Notes: generated by a model from the letters alone, not told the origin. DNA of 64,000 nt from Chrysogorgia sp. JL179-B06 (GCA_035772405.1 JAYKKM010000222.1:893501-957500), one strand, 5' to 3'. Positions 32,587 through 44,000 are shown, counted from the stretch's first letter. Program-made: numbers and translations.

Positions 32587-33335
32587 GGGCCTACCTATGG
32601 CCCTATCTATGGCCCACCTGTTTTTCCTTCAATTTTGTTGTTTTTATGTTTTCTACGTTTTCCATGAAGATATTGGGGTTGTTAGAATACATTTCATCAT
32701 AAAAATCTAATTGCCAACCCAGAAACTAGCGTGCAGAGCAAGGATTGGATTGGGCCATGCTCGTTTTACTTCCGCGTGAACTTTCCAGTGAAAATGGTCC
32801 ATATTATGTACCTCTTATACGTATTCCATATAAGGAAGTGGCCTACGAACAAATACAAGGTATTGACGAAAAAATACATTGCATTGACGAGCAAATACAT
32901 TGCATTGACGAGCAAATACATTGCCCTCGTACCAGCCCACTGGATGCGGGATTAATCGGTCTCTTTCTTAAATTAACTATTATCCTTAATTTACAAATCG
33001 CTCTGAATTAAGGATAATGGTTAATCTAATGTTAGAACCCAACCACAACACAACAAAGATCCTAACCCCCCATTTGTTCGTAGGCCACTTCCTTAAATGG
33101 AATACGTATAAGAGGTACATATGGACCATTTTCACTGGAAAGTTCACGCGGAAGTAAAACGAGCATGGCCCAATCCAATCCTTGCTCTGCACGCTAGTTT
33201 CTGGGTTGGCAATTAGATTTTTATGATGAAATGTATTCTAACAACCCCAATATCTTCATGGAAAACGTAGAAAACATAAAAACAACAAAATTGAAGGAAA
33301 AACAAGTGGGCCATAGATAGGGCCATAGGTAGGGC
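32587..33335. mobile_element. Fold-back transposon with 265-bp arms
   Basis: The arms 32587-32859 and 33071-33335 are almost perfect inverted copies, starting GGGCCTACCTATGGCCC. The 210-bp loop contains three units of the 21-bp minisatellite also found at 16 kb. It sits inside the 16-bp minisatellite. No transposase ORF. Confidence 0.85.
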
Positions 33336-33365
33336 CGTGGCCCAGGCCATGTTTTACCTACACCC

Positions 33366-33440
33366 GTGTTGAAAGTGCGGAGTGTTGAAAATGCGGAGTG
33401 TTGAAAGTGCGGAGTGTTGAAAATGCGGAGTGTTGAAAGT
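33366..33440 (+). repeat. 16-bp minisatellite, right part
   Basis: Four to five units of GCGGAGTGTTGAAA(A/G)T, continuing the array broken by the fold-back element. Confidence 0.85.
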
Positions 33441-33594
33441 GCGAGTGGTCTCTTTTTCGTCTTTTTAAGGCAGTTGAATCGACATAAGAAAATATTGCGT
33501 GAAGTTCACAGACAAACTAAAATCCGTGTTATTACTTAATATTATAGAAACAAGGCCGTTAAATTTACACGATATCTTGCACGTATTGCCTCGT

Positions 33595-34047
33595 ATGGAG
33601 AAACGCGAAAGAGTTTGTCAACAACCAGGATTAGACTTGCTCCAAGTCTGCCGAATTGTTTCGAGACAGGTTTGTTCTGAGACGGTTTATTTCGAGATGG
33701 TTTGTTTCGAGAATTGTTTGATTCATAACAAGACGCCCCACTCGGGCTACTTTTGGGCTGACAGCTCTCGCGTATGCAACCTATTAAAGTGCAATTGTGA
33801 TTTTGTGATGCCACGAATGTTTATACCACAATCAAGTGTAAACGTTGTCGATCTTGGCCGGTGTCTGAAGTTCTACATATCTCAAAAAACGCTGCTTGTT
33901 ATTCGCGGAGGGTTGCGAGATTTGCACTTTCCCAGATTTGAAGGATTACCATATAGGATAGTAGAATACCATCCACCTGGCTTTGTCGGAGACTGTCGTA
34001 TATTATTAGTAATAAGATTAGTGTATTGGGCGTGTGGTTTTGTTTAG
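33595..34047 (+). CDS. Orphan ORF, about 150 residues
   Basis: Longest ordinary ORF of this stretch; first ATG at 33595, open from a GTG at 33499. Cys-rich in its first half (SRVCNLLKCNCDF), with PRFEGLPYRIVEYHPPGF later. I recognise no domain, splice pattern or neighbour that supports it, and it may be chance or a retroelement remnant. Confidence 0.2.
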   Translation: MEKRERVCQQPGLDLLQVCRIVSRQVCSETVYFEMVCFENCLIHNKTPHSGYFWADSSRVCNLLKCNCDFVMPRMFIPQSSVNVVDLGRCLKFYISQKTLLVIRGGLRDLHFPRFEGLPYRIVEYHPPGFVGDCRILLVIRLVYWACGFV

Positions 34048-34803
34048 GTTTTAAATGTCAAGTGTGACGTGTTTTGTTATACGAGTACTAAACTTTGGTT
34101 ATTAGAAACTTTGCGAGAGCGAGAGAGAGAGTGTTGTTTTTTGTGCGTCGAACCGTGAACGAGAGAGACCAGTGAGTGATTATAATAAACAGCGATAAAC
34201 GTGATTTTTAGTGTACTTCAATTCCTGGGAGGCGGAATATTCACTAAAGCTTATGGCATTTTGCGAAACTAAACAACAATTTGCCCAACGAGTTTATCCC
34301 GCCTAACGAGTTATCAAACCAACCCCCCACCGCGTTTTCAAGACAACCGAGGTCATTGTGGGTCATTGTGAAGTGTTACCTGTCAGGGTAGTGCTTTGCG
34401 CGCTTGTGTTTTTGTTTTCATACGAATTGATTGCAGTGCATCGCATCGTTAGAACTATAATTTGCATGTGAACTCTAGATTTATTTGGAAATGTTGAAAT
34501 TGTAGTCCGATCCTGACTTCGGGGCGTTATGAAGTTAATGTTCAAGACGATTTGAACAGTTGCGGTTCGCTTGTTTGTGAACCACTGCGGGCCGCGCACA
34601 ACGCCGTTTCTGACGAACAAGCTGGCACGGATGGCTTTAGTTCCTGAATCTTTGAAAATTCAAATGAACAAAACATCAGAAGAAACAAAATATATTTCTT
34701 TACTAGTCACTCATCAAACACTTCCATTCGCAAACTTATTCGCGCTGTTTCAGCAGCATAACCCGGCCTTCCACGCTTCGGAAGCGAAGCGCTCGTATAG
34801 CAG
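34048..34803. other. Unrecognised stretch
   Basis: Contains a GAGCGAGAGAGAGAG run (34114-34130) and no supported gene. Confidence 0.3.
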
Positions 34804-35880
34804 CTTCTATGTATAGATAGATAGATAACTTTATTTAAACACGCTTGGGCGTGTTCCACTGACCCATATATAACAGTTATACAACCGACCACTTACATGT
34901 AATGGTTATATAACGATCATATATGGGTCAGTGGAGTGCACACTAAGTAAAGAAAATTTATAAGCTATATATATAACAGTTTCAAACAGACCTTTCATAG
35001 TTATACATAGGTCAGCGGAGTGCACACCAAGTACAGAATAGATAATTTATATGCTATACTGAGTATAGTAAAAAGTAAGTAACTGGTGTGCACCACTAAC
35101 CCACACATAACAGTTTTAAACATTCACAGTTATATATAGGTCAGTGGAGTGCACACCAAGTAAAGAACAAGATAATTTATATATTTTAATATATATATAG
35201 TAAATTTAAAGGCTATTTAGAAGTGTCAATATTTACGTGGTCATTATATTTACATAAAGCTTATTCAAAGGTATGAGTAGCGATTTTATGTTTATGACAG
35301 TATGAAGTATGACAGGGTCTTGCTGTCCCTAATTTCTGTGGGCAAAGAGTTCCATATAGATGCCCCATCATATATGAAACTCTTTTTCATATTATTCGTA
35401 CGTGGATTTGGCAAACAAACAGCATTTGAAGTATTACGAAGATTGTAATCTGTTTTTCTTTCTTATACGTAAAGTGTTTTGCTAGTGTCGAAAAGTATAG
35501 TAAATGATCAATTTTACGAAAAATATCACAATAATTGATAACTCAGGTATATTTACTTCTTAGAAAACTTGAAAAGGGATAATTTATAAGAAGAATTGAT
35601 GAAATATCGACGGATTCGTTTGTGAACTGAAATAGGCGTCCCATAAAATGGCCGCCAAGAAGAAAACAAGCGCGCAAAGCAGTTGCCTTCTTTATCGGTT
35701 CTGCTATGCCGACAAAGGAAAGTGTCGCTTCGCGTTACATTCAATGTGAGTTTGTTAGCATAAAGCCACTCCACCAGACGTTCAATATCCTTGTCTAACA
35801 TCGATCTAATTTCAAGGATATTAGAACCAGATGCAGTTAAGTTAGTGTCATTTGCATACAATCTAGTTGTGGCCCTAGAA
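34804..35880 (-). pseudogene. 5'-truncated LINE (ORF2 end and 3' UTR)
   Basis: The minus strand starts inside the reverse transcriptase: MYANDTNLTASG, where the catalytic YADD box has become YAND, then DKDIERLVEWLYANKLTLNV. The ORF2 C-terminus follows (SFIYDGASIWNSLPTEIRDS), ending at a stop at 35292-35294. The 3' UTR holds three copies of a block with TGGTGTGCACTCC-type sequence (34924, 35027, 35149). The element ends with AATAAAGTTATCTATCTATC. The D-to-N change and frame breaks mark it as dead. Confidence 0.8.
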
Positions 35881-35884
35881 TAGT

Positions 35885-35950
35885 TGAAGAAGAAGAAGAA
35901 ATACTTTATTTAACGAGGGTAAACATGAGAGGAACCAGGTTACTGTTAGG
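35885..35950 (-). repeat. LINE 3'-end fragment
   Basis: On the minus strand: CGTTAAATAAAGTATTTC followed by a (TTC)n tail. A second, very short 3' end of a related LINE, abutting the stop of the Frizzled-CRD gene. Confidence 0.6.
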
Positions 35951-35951
35951 A

Positions 35952-36504
35952 CTATCCGAATACAAGCAACGGAATACAAATTATAACAAAAAGCCAAATA
36001 TCTAGTCCGTCTTTTGCGTTACCGGAAGGTACCGAAACAGTTTGCGTCGGTTTGGACGAATGAAACACGTGTTGGCGGTTTGGCTTCATACAAATCTTTC
36101 CTGTTGAGGAGAACTCGGGGAATCCACTACATTTGTGAGAGTCGGGCCATTCAAAACCAAATCGATTCATCGGTTTTATGCATCCTTTCTTGACTTCTTC
36201 GCACATTGACCGACAAGGTAACACTGGGTAGCGCAGATATAGGGACTACATATTGGAGCAAATGTCGCACATATGAAACGTTTAACGTTTGGGGCGCATT
36301 TCATTTCGATCAAAGGTATATAATTCTGTATGGACTGCTTTGCCTCCATTTGATTGCGATTTCCAAAATTGTATATTGTATCATATTGTATCCAATTTCT
36401 TGACAGAATATAATCTTCAACGGCTCACAGACGAGCATCTCGTCGTTGGTCGCATAAACCACAGACAAAGGTACAACAAACAAGTAGAATATAAGCAATT
36501 CCAT
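35952..36504 (-). CDS. Frizzled cysteine-rich-domain protein, possibly GPI-anchored (two frameshifts)
   Basis: The ATG at 36504 opens a signal peptide (MELLIFYLFVVPLSVVYA). The CRD follows across three frames: CEPLKIIFCQEIGYNM, then NRNQMEAKQSIQNYIPLIEM, CAPNVKRFICATFAPICSP, and LPCRSMCEEVKKGC with NRFGFEWPDSHKC. That is the full Frizzled-type CRD pattern, in one exon. Each break (about 36365-36378 and 36235-36245) is a missing single base. A Ser/Pro linker ends in a 16-residue hydrophobic tail (DIWLFVIICIPLLVFG, stop at 35952) with no basic residue after it, which fits a GPI signal. It could also be a Frizzled cut short in TM1 by the adjoining LINE tail. CRDs bind Wnt lipids. About 184 residues. 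Confidence 0.75.
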
Positions 36505-36801
36505 AGCCTGCGAGCAGTATTTTACAGGCGAGCTTTTTACTTCAAGGTTGCTCTTGGCTTTTCGATCGAGACATATTTCCACGTATGAGGTCTTCCAACA
36601 ACGAGTGCACGTATAGTCTAGCCTGGGTAGGGGGATTTGCGTTTTTCTACGAAATTCTACTGGTTTTGGTGCTTCTTTATGACTGTATGACATGTTCTAA
36701 AATACGATAAAAATATAAAAAGATAATAATATAAAAAGATAATAATATAAAAAGTTTAAAACAAAATCAACTTTTTATTGTACCTACGTGCAGGTGGACA
36801 G

Positions 36802-36942
36802 CGTTGCAAATTCAAACGGTCATAACTCCTTCAATTTCGAGCGCGTAATGCCTTCAAACCTTAACTTTGTTTCTTGTTAAGATTTGAAGGCATTACGCGC
36901 TCGAAATTGAAGGAGTAATTATGACCGTTTGAATTTGCAACG
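36802..36942. repeat. Long hairpin (60-bp arms) between the Hedgehog and Frizzled-CRD genes
   Basis: Arms starting CGTTGCAAATTCAAACGGTC pair almost perfectly with the sequence up to 36942, around a 13-nt loop. Either a small MITE or a hairpin RNA precursor. An AT-rich AAAAGATAATAAT run lies at 36718-36760. Confidence 0.75.
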
Positions 36943-37013
36943 ATGTCCCCCTCCTATTTCAATTAAAATTCAATACCAGTTTAAAAGTACATTGAAAATA
37001 ACATAACAACTTA

Positions 37014-37159
37014 TTAGGCTGTCGGTAAACATACTGACAACTTTCCTGTGACAAGTCGGCCAGCGCGGCTTGTGGAGCTTTGTACCTTCTTTGTACCACC
37101 TTCCAGAGGAAACGTCGAGTAACACCCTGTTCTATTAAAATTACTCTGACCTTTGCCAT
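37014..37159 (-). CDS. hh: Hedgehog, exon 3 (start of the Hint/Hog domain, disrupted)
   Basis: Acceptor TTTTGTAG before 37159. The exon takes up phase 1 from exon 2, so the junction reads SVKS-D-GKGQSNFNRTGCY. The GC dipeptide is where Hedgehog cleaves itself and attaches cholesterol, and is followed by STFPLEGGTKKV, like the first strand of the Hint fold. The frame then degenerates and stops at 37014, far short of a full Hint domain (about 150 residues). A further indel is likely. Confidence 0.65.
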
Positions 37160-37291
37160 CTACAAAACGAGATAAAAGAGCGTTCCACAGAGTACTAATA
37201 AATGGTTGCAGATTGACGTGCCCAAACATAAGAACTAATGAGGATACGCTATTTTCTGGAATTAACTATTTACAAAACAAAAAATACTCAC

Positions 37292-37543
37292 CAGATTTAA
37301 CAGAAGCATGGACTCTGAATTTAAGATAACAAACCCAATCAAAGCCAGCTTCAACTGCAAGTCTCGCAAGCAGACCCAACTTGGACTTATCTATGTCAGA
37401 AGTGATGATATCGACAGCACGGCCTTCGTAATGCAACGAGCAGGGTTTTTGGGGGGTTTCCAAGCAGCGAGTACTCGTAGTCTTACGTCGGGCCATATAA
37501 CTTTTATCAATTTTGCCAGATCATTTAACGCTTCTCTGCACCT
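37292..37543 (-). CDS. hh: Hedgehog, exon 2 (signalling domain core; one frameshift)
   Basis: The acceptor is TTTTTTCTAG before 37543 and the donor GTGAGT follows 37292. It encodes [20 protein letters not shown] ... LRVLAAWK, then in a second frame [35 protein letters not shown] and VHASVKS. These are Hedgehog blocks, including the zinc-site HYEGRAVD. The frame slips once in the run of 5 T and 6 G at about 37446-37456 (plus strand). Exon boundaries match those of vertebrate Hedgehog genes (exon 2 begins RC). Confidence 0.9.
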
Positions 37544-37778
37544 CTAGAAAAAAGGGAAAGAGACGGTAAAGAAAAGCGGTGAATGGTGATCGGAGTGTTT
37601 GATTTTGAAGTAAACGGCTTTGAATGGAATGACATCCACAAATGAAACGACTCAAAGCAAGAAAGACAAGTAACGACAGAGCTGAAACCTATTTACTGAT
37701 ATTTGGCATTTACACTCGGTGACTGATTTAATGGCAATCAATGGAAAGGAAAACAACAAGACGTTATTACAAACCTAC

Positions 37779-38053
37779 CCTATTCATCCGCCGACCACCA
37801 TATTCGTCGAAAATTATATCACTATTAAAGTTTATCGCTAGTTTTTTGTATTCAGCCGACCCATATGCGATTGGCTTTGCCAGCAAAGCTACCACGTTCT
37901 GCAAATTCGTTCACGTCCGGAAATCTTTCGTGAAGATAAAACTTCGTCCGTGTTGGACGTGTCCTTGTTTGGCCACTATAGGTCGCATGACACACACGAT
38001 ATAGCCAATTGGGTTGCCGGCAAATTAAGCAAGAGTAGAAGACCTTTACCCAT
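37779..38053 (-). CDS. hh: Hedgehog, exon 1 (signal peptide and N-terminal signalling part; two frameshifts)
   Basis: The ATG at 38053 begins a signal peptide (MGKGLLLLLNLPATQLAISC). After a one-base slip in a TG-rich stretch the next frame gives the mature N-terminus, CHATYSGQTRTRPTR, where the cysteine would be palmitoylated, then RFPDVNEFAERGSFAG. A second slip near 37865 leads to EYKKLAINFNSDIIFDEYG, the block that precedes exon 2 in Hedgehogs. The donor GTAGGT follows 37779. The protein is a secreted morphogen; the indels make this copy unreadable as assembled. Confidence 0.75.
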
Positions 38054-38880
38054 TTTGCTATCTATATCTTGTCGAAACCAAGCTAACAGCGAGAAATCAT
38101 TAGGAAATGGGTGAATAATTGTCCATCAATTTTACACACGAAAACTACGTTTATTGGCTCGGTTTTTAACGCTAAAAAACACGGGTTGCAAGCCGACTCG
38201 GAAGCCAATAAGTAAGAGATAATGCCCGAGGACGCGCAACGTTCGAGGGCATTATCTGACTTATTTCACGAGTGAGGAGGTTTTCCAACAAAGTTTTGTC
38301 CATTTTATCCACCTTGGACAAAGATTTCCCTAGTGTTTTCCTTCATTTCTTATCTAATTAGTATTCATGGGCATTGTGCTATATGTATCCCGCGGTACAT
38401 CAAAGAAAACCGACTGTTGTTTCTTTGGATCAGGCCGCTTTTCTGCGGATTACATCCAGGCCCTTCAAACAGAAATAGGGCTCCGCCCATCGCTTCATAT
38501 CCGCAATCGTCGTCAACAATCGATTAATAATCGATTAATCGTATTGGGTGAATCTTGGCTTCGGGGTATTCAAGCTTTATGCCTGTAGTACTCCTGACTT
38601 CTGAAAAGAATCAATTAAATTCAAGAATATATATATATATATATAATTGTAATCTGCCACGTAGCTACCGCTGCTGAACCATGTAGATTCCAGTGGGCGT
38701 GTGATTCCAGTGAACAGAAACCAATTAAACTTTATCTGGTGATAGACGATGTATCGGCGCATCACCGGAAAATTAAGGACATACTCCTTTATGAAGCGCC
38801 AGGCTAGTCAAATAGCGTTACGTTGGTATGGGCGGCCGTTACCACCAAAAATATCAAAACAGCGAATCCAAATAACTTGA
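38054..38880. other. Upstream region of Hedgehog; repeats
   Basis: Should contain the hh promoter (minus strand). Carries a fragment AACAATCGATTAATAATCG (38515-38540) of the hAT family at 44862, and a small TA run at 38628-38644. No gene. Confidence 0.4.
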
Positions 38881-38899
38881 TGTGAAGTGACTCAACATC

Positions 38900-39335
38900 A
38901 ACACAAACGATCTATCTTAAAGACAACTGACTCAACTCTCTGTTATTGATTCACTCGTGCTAAACAAAAATGACTCAACAATAACAGAAATGACCAAACA
39001 TTACACGGTGAAACGACTCAACCAGTTACGAGATCATTTAACTAGTTGTGAAATCATTCAACTTAAAATGAAATGATTTAATTCACATTCGTGGATTCAT
39101 TCAACTACTTGTGAAATCATTCGTCTAGTTGTTAAATCATTAAACTATAGTTGACGACTCGTTTAACCAGCTGACAAATCATTTCACCAGTTTTGGAATC
39201 ACTCAACTACATGTGAACTGATTCAACTATATGTTACGCCATATGACACCGTCACACGTCAATCAACGTGTTGTGAAACGACTCAACGTAAACTGAAATG
39301 ACTCAACGTAAAGTAAAACGACTCAACATAAAGTG
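38900..39335. repeat. Left arm of a 4-kb fold-back structure
   Basis: Imperfect 20-25-bp repeats (GACTCAAC, AAATCATT(C)AACTA). The segment 39098-39335 is the inverted counterpart of 42895-43090 in the same order, including GTTACGCCATATGACAC. Confidence 0.8.
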
Positions 39336-39383
39336 TAGTCTGCGAAAGCAGACTCTGTCCTCACCCCCCTGGCGGTTCTCAAC
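39336..39383 (+). repeat. Single arm of the 23-kb palindrome
   Basis: TAGTCTGCGAAAGCAGACTC and CCCCCCTGGCGGTT match the arm at 23143-23182, without the second arm. Confidence 0.8.
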
Positions 39384-40942
39384 CGATCATGGAGGAGTTT
39401 AAGCCTTAAGTGTACTGCCTACAGTAGGTAAAAGGGTTAACACCAGTGCCTTGTAAATAGTATTTATATAATAATTTGATGTTTGAAAACACTGAAAATT
39501 GCTGTTATTGCTTTCATGTTTCCGCCGGGGGCATTTACACCTGCATTTCAACCTGCCCAGAATTAGCATCATTTTTGAAAAAAATGTCTTTGATTTGACT
39601 AATACATTACAGTCACATAAACATAAAAATAACGGGTTCCAGACTATTTATCCTAATAGGCAAATGCCGCAAATCTTACAAAGTTATTATTACATGTATA
39701 TATCTATTCTTTGGTGAGTTATGACACGAGTTATGGCATGCATTTTAGAAAAACACACAGCTTATTCTGCAGGAAGCTTATAAAGGTATAAAATGATGTG
39801 GTTTCAGTTGATTCATATTAGGAGATGACGAAGTTGTATAAATTATTCTACTTTCTACACGAGTACAACGCCAACGAACAAAAATAATATCTTACCTTGG
39901 CTAGCAGCACTATAGCAGTAGTATCAAAGACTCATTCTCAAAGAAAGAGTGTGAAATATTCCACCACAAACTTGACAATAAAACGCGCCTTATTAATTCA
40001 TCTCTTGACCATGCCAGGACCTTTGCACACTTCGGCGCGCTGTCTGGTTATCGCGTTCATGTTATATCTGGTTATCGTATTTCACCGTGGCGAAGCTGGT
40101 CCCAAATGGGAGGGTCCGGGGGCATGCACCCCCGGAAAATTTTGAAATATAGATTCCCGTAAATGGCATTTCCTGCATTCTGAGCGGTGATTTTTCAGCT
40201 CAGAAGTTTATAAAATTTCATATTTTGGACCGTTTCGCTTTTATACCAGAGCGCATCAGCATGCCTAGGAACTAATGCAAAGCAAAATCAGGCGTCGCAC
40301 GCAGGCTAGCCTGCCCGCAACCCTCCCAATGCATAACGCCTGCCACGGCAATGCTATTCTTTCTAATATCTTTTCGATTGAAGGTCTTCGTGTGTCAAAA
40401 CTTTTATAAAAATAAAAGGCAAGGAAAACGAAACATATCTTTTACGAAATTATATCGGTTTAATGGACATAAAAGCATTGAATCACAAAGTAAACGTCGA
40501 ATAGATCTTGAAGCCATGGCCCATGTCCTTTGATTTTAAAGACGAGTTTTGGGTACTTTACTCGCTTACGCATTTACTCATATAACCGGGTGTGACACCC
40601 CCCAAAAAATCTTTATACGAGTTTCAGTCGGCAGAAGTTCTATTTTAGTCGGCAGAAATTATATTTTAGACGTGTTCGATTTAATACGGACAAGTAGATT
40701 TAACGTTTAGCACTTATCAGTTTAAATTAATTTAAAACTACCAAATGTAAGACTCACAAATCTTATGTTTTGTTTATATGTAAATGTAATCAACGAGAGA
40801 ACGCCAAAAACATAAATTTATTAAAATATCATCATGTTTTCATTTCGTATTGAGAGTGCGTTATTAACGTAGGATTAATTAACCATTTCACCAGCTGACC
40901 AGGGTCATTTTAGTAGGCACCCAACGGAAAGACAATATTTTG
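39384..40942. other. Interior of the fold-back structure; no gene
   Basis: Contains a repeat motif GGGGGCATGCACCCCCGGAAA (40119-40140) related to GGGGGGCATGCCCCCAG at 41348. Several ORFs of 60-80 residues are unconvincing. Confidence 0.4.
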
Positions 40943-41460
40943 CAGTGGCGGATACACGCACGCGGCGCGCGCCCACCTTTAAAATTCCGCAAACAAGTGT
41001 TTTCTGTTTTTTACCATGTCAAGACGAAGAAGTCGGAGTGATAAATGACCGATTTGTTTTGGTAGCTTATCCAATTTTCATTGCAAAAGCCAGTTTGCAT
41101 GCTCTCAGATATTTTAAAAAGGGTTCCAAGATATAAAACGATAGACGTTTTCAGATGCCTGAAGGCTAAAGTGTATATATTGGTTCTGTACCACTTAATC
41201 TGAGTTTATATTAAAGTGTTTCCTAATCTTGATGCCACTTTGTAATCGTGCATTTTTAGCAAGGGCGTGGTGCCCTAATTTTGCAAAAATTCTTATCAGA
41301 AATCGCCGGAAAAGCACTTCTGGGCTTTGCAAAATCAAAAATTTTCCTGGGGGGCATGCCCCCAGACCGCGGCATGGCCGCGAAGATACACGACATTGAC
41401 GACAACGTGCTGATTCTTCATGTGCGCCCCCTCTTTCGAACAAGCCTGGATCCGCCACTA
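40943..41460. mobile_element. hAT-like non-autonomous element
   Basis: Ends CAGTGGCGGAT / ATCCGCCAC with the flanking duplication TATTTTG (7 bp, perhaps 8 with one mismatch). Same end sequence as the element at 24747. No transposase. Confidence 0.65.
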
Positions 41461-42040
41461 TTTTGACAAGCTTCGATCGATAGGATGTAGTCGGTACAAA
41501 GTAGTGCGTCAGTCGGTTGAAGTGAGCTTACACCCTCCCTGTAAACTTTTCTGAGTACGGCCCTGCATGTAACATCTGATATTCACATTTTAAGTCGACG
41601 AAACGTACAGCGTTCGATTCGCCAGATTCAAGTGATCATTTCGACATAGAATTTATTTAAATCGGACAAAAATCAACGAGATAAATGTCAACACAGCATA
41701 ATAATATTTTCCTGTCCTTCGGGGCTGTCCATTCCGTCTTCATGATTCATCTCTCATCCGTGTTTCTCTCATCTAGTCATCTTGGAGAGAATCTTTGCAA
41801 TGGTTTGCCGCCGGTCAGTTTACAATTCTTGGTAAACTTTTTCAACTGCGATTCATTGCAAATAAAATGAAAGAAAGACGAATGGCCATGATCCGGCCAT
41901 GGTCGCTGTCCAACAAGAAGATTTTTCTCGTTGATGTTTCGAGCCGAAAACGGTTTTCTAAGCAGTTCATAAGCAAGGACTGTTTGGACCGAATCAGAGC
42001 TCGTTGATGCCATGATAAATCAAGAATCTCCTTAACATAG
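41461..42040. other. Non-coding spacer
   Basis: No gene recognised; short ORFs only. Confidence 0.3.
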
Positions 42041-42059
42041 TTGGTCAGGCGGAAAGCTC

Positions 42060-42122
42060 ATCGCGGGTTTTCCGCCTCGCGGGTTTTCCGCCTCGCGGGT
42101 TTTCCGCCTCGCGGGTATTCCG
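42060..42122 (+). repeat. 17-bp tandem repeat, four units
   Basis: CGCGGGTTTTCCGCCT repeated, the last unit diverged (GGGTATTCCGCGTC). Confidence 0.8.
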
Positions 42123-42464
42123 CGTCCCGAATTATTATAACCCCCTCCCCCCAAACAACCGTCTGCTACGCAGGCTATTCATATGGCTGGTCATGCTATT
42201 CACAAAGAGCATGACTTGGCCGGGGCCAGGGCTGAACAACAAAAGAGCCTGGGAACGAAGACGGCGGATTTTAGACAGGGCCGGATACGGAGCGAGAATA
42301 TCCGCGTAATATGCGTGAACTATTATTACTTGTTCTCTTCGAAATTCGCACGACTTCAAAGTTCAAAGGAGAGATTTCAAATAAAGTAAATAAAAGCAAA
42401 CAAAAACTATATATTTTCAGGAAATTTTTAGTCATGCTGAGCATGACTATAGCATGACCGCTAG

Positions 42465-43090
42465 CTTCGCCACACTTTACGTTGAATCGTTTCGCAACAT
42501 GTTGAGTCGTTTCACTTTACGTTGAGTCGTTTCGCAAGACTTTGAGTCGTTGTACTTTACGTTGAGTCGTTTTACTTTTGTTGAGTCGTTTTACTTTACG
42601 TTGAGTCGTTTTACTTTACGTTGAGTCGTATCACTTTACGTTGAGTGGTTTCACTTTACGTTGAGTCGTATCACTTTACGCTGAGTCGTTTTACTTTACG
42701 TTGAGTCATTTCACTTTACGTTGAGTCGTTTTACTTTACGTTGAGTCATTTCACTTTACGTTGAGTCATTTCACTTTACGTTGAGTCGTATCACTTTGCG
42801 TTGAGTGGTTTCACTTTACGTTGAGTCATTTCACTTTACGTTGAGTCGTATCACTTTGCGTTGAGTGGTTTCACTTTACGTTGAGTCATTTCACTTTACG
42901 TTGAGTCGTTTCACAACACGTTGATTGACGTGTGACCGTGTCATATGGCGTAACATATAGTTGAATCAGTTCACATGTATAGTTGAGTGATTCCAAAACT
43001 GGTGAAATGATTTGTCAGCTGGTTAAACGAGTCGTCAACTAGTTTAATGATTTAACAACTAGACGAATGATTTCACAAGTAGTTGAATGC
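42465..43090. repeat. Right arm of the 4-kb fold-back structure with 20-bp satellite
   Basis: About twenty units of TTTACGTTGAGTCGTTTCAC at 42465-42905, then the inverted match to 39098-39335. The left arm has only about three of these units, so the satellite grew in one arm. Confidence 0.85.
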
Positions 43091-44000
43091 TACAGGTAAT
43101 CTCAACTATTAGCCAAAAAAGGTACAGTGTATGGTACAGTAAATAAATTTATTATATTTAGAGTTAGACAGGTATTTTACAGTGATATTGGACATTGTCA
43201 ATTAAATTTGAACCTATTAAACTTACTTGGGGGCAAAGAGGACAGGTTGTGTAGTCTACCAGACCAATGCTTAGTAAATCTAAAGTTCTAAGTCTGTGCT
43301 TAAAAAATCTAACATTAAAAAAGACATAAATCAAGTTTAGCCAATCTTGTATACCCAGGTTATTTTTCCTTCATGTACATGGTGGAAGTTCAGTGAAAAT
43401 GGCCCTTGGATCAGCCAGTTGATTCTACATGTATATATATATAATCTTATTGACCAGTTTTAAAACTCACTTAATTCAGCTACAACAGTATCATTATTTT
43501 ATTTATCTACAGGAAGTCCAAAGAAATTTCATTGCTTTTAATATATATTGCTTTTAATATATACTGTAACTTCATTCACAATATTGATATTTACTGTATA
43601 TGAGATAATCATGTATGCATGATTATGTTGCTTATGTTGCTTTCACAATGAATGCTTTACGCTAGCTTATGTTGCTTTCACAATGAATGCTTTAAATGTA
43701 CATGAGCAAGTCTGCAAAACAATTGAATATACAGTATTCATTCATTATTCAGGTCAACAAAGTACACAAAGACAAAGGAAACAAAGACTGCATAAATTAT
43801 CATTTTCCTTACCGATATTCATCAAATGATCCACTATTTAGTACTGCATAAATATTTTTTACCTTAAAATAAATGGATACAGGAAATTAAAACATGTTTA
43901 AAATTAGTTCAAAAACCTAAACAGTAAAACAAAAAGTTATTGTACATCAATTCATATACATGTATATTATTATTTGTTTGAAAAGGATAAATCTGAGAGC
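43091..44000. other. Non-coding spacer
   Basis: AT-rich, with small local duplications (for example TTATGTTGCTTTCACAATGA twice at about 43630-43690). No gene. Confidence 0.4.
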
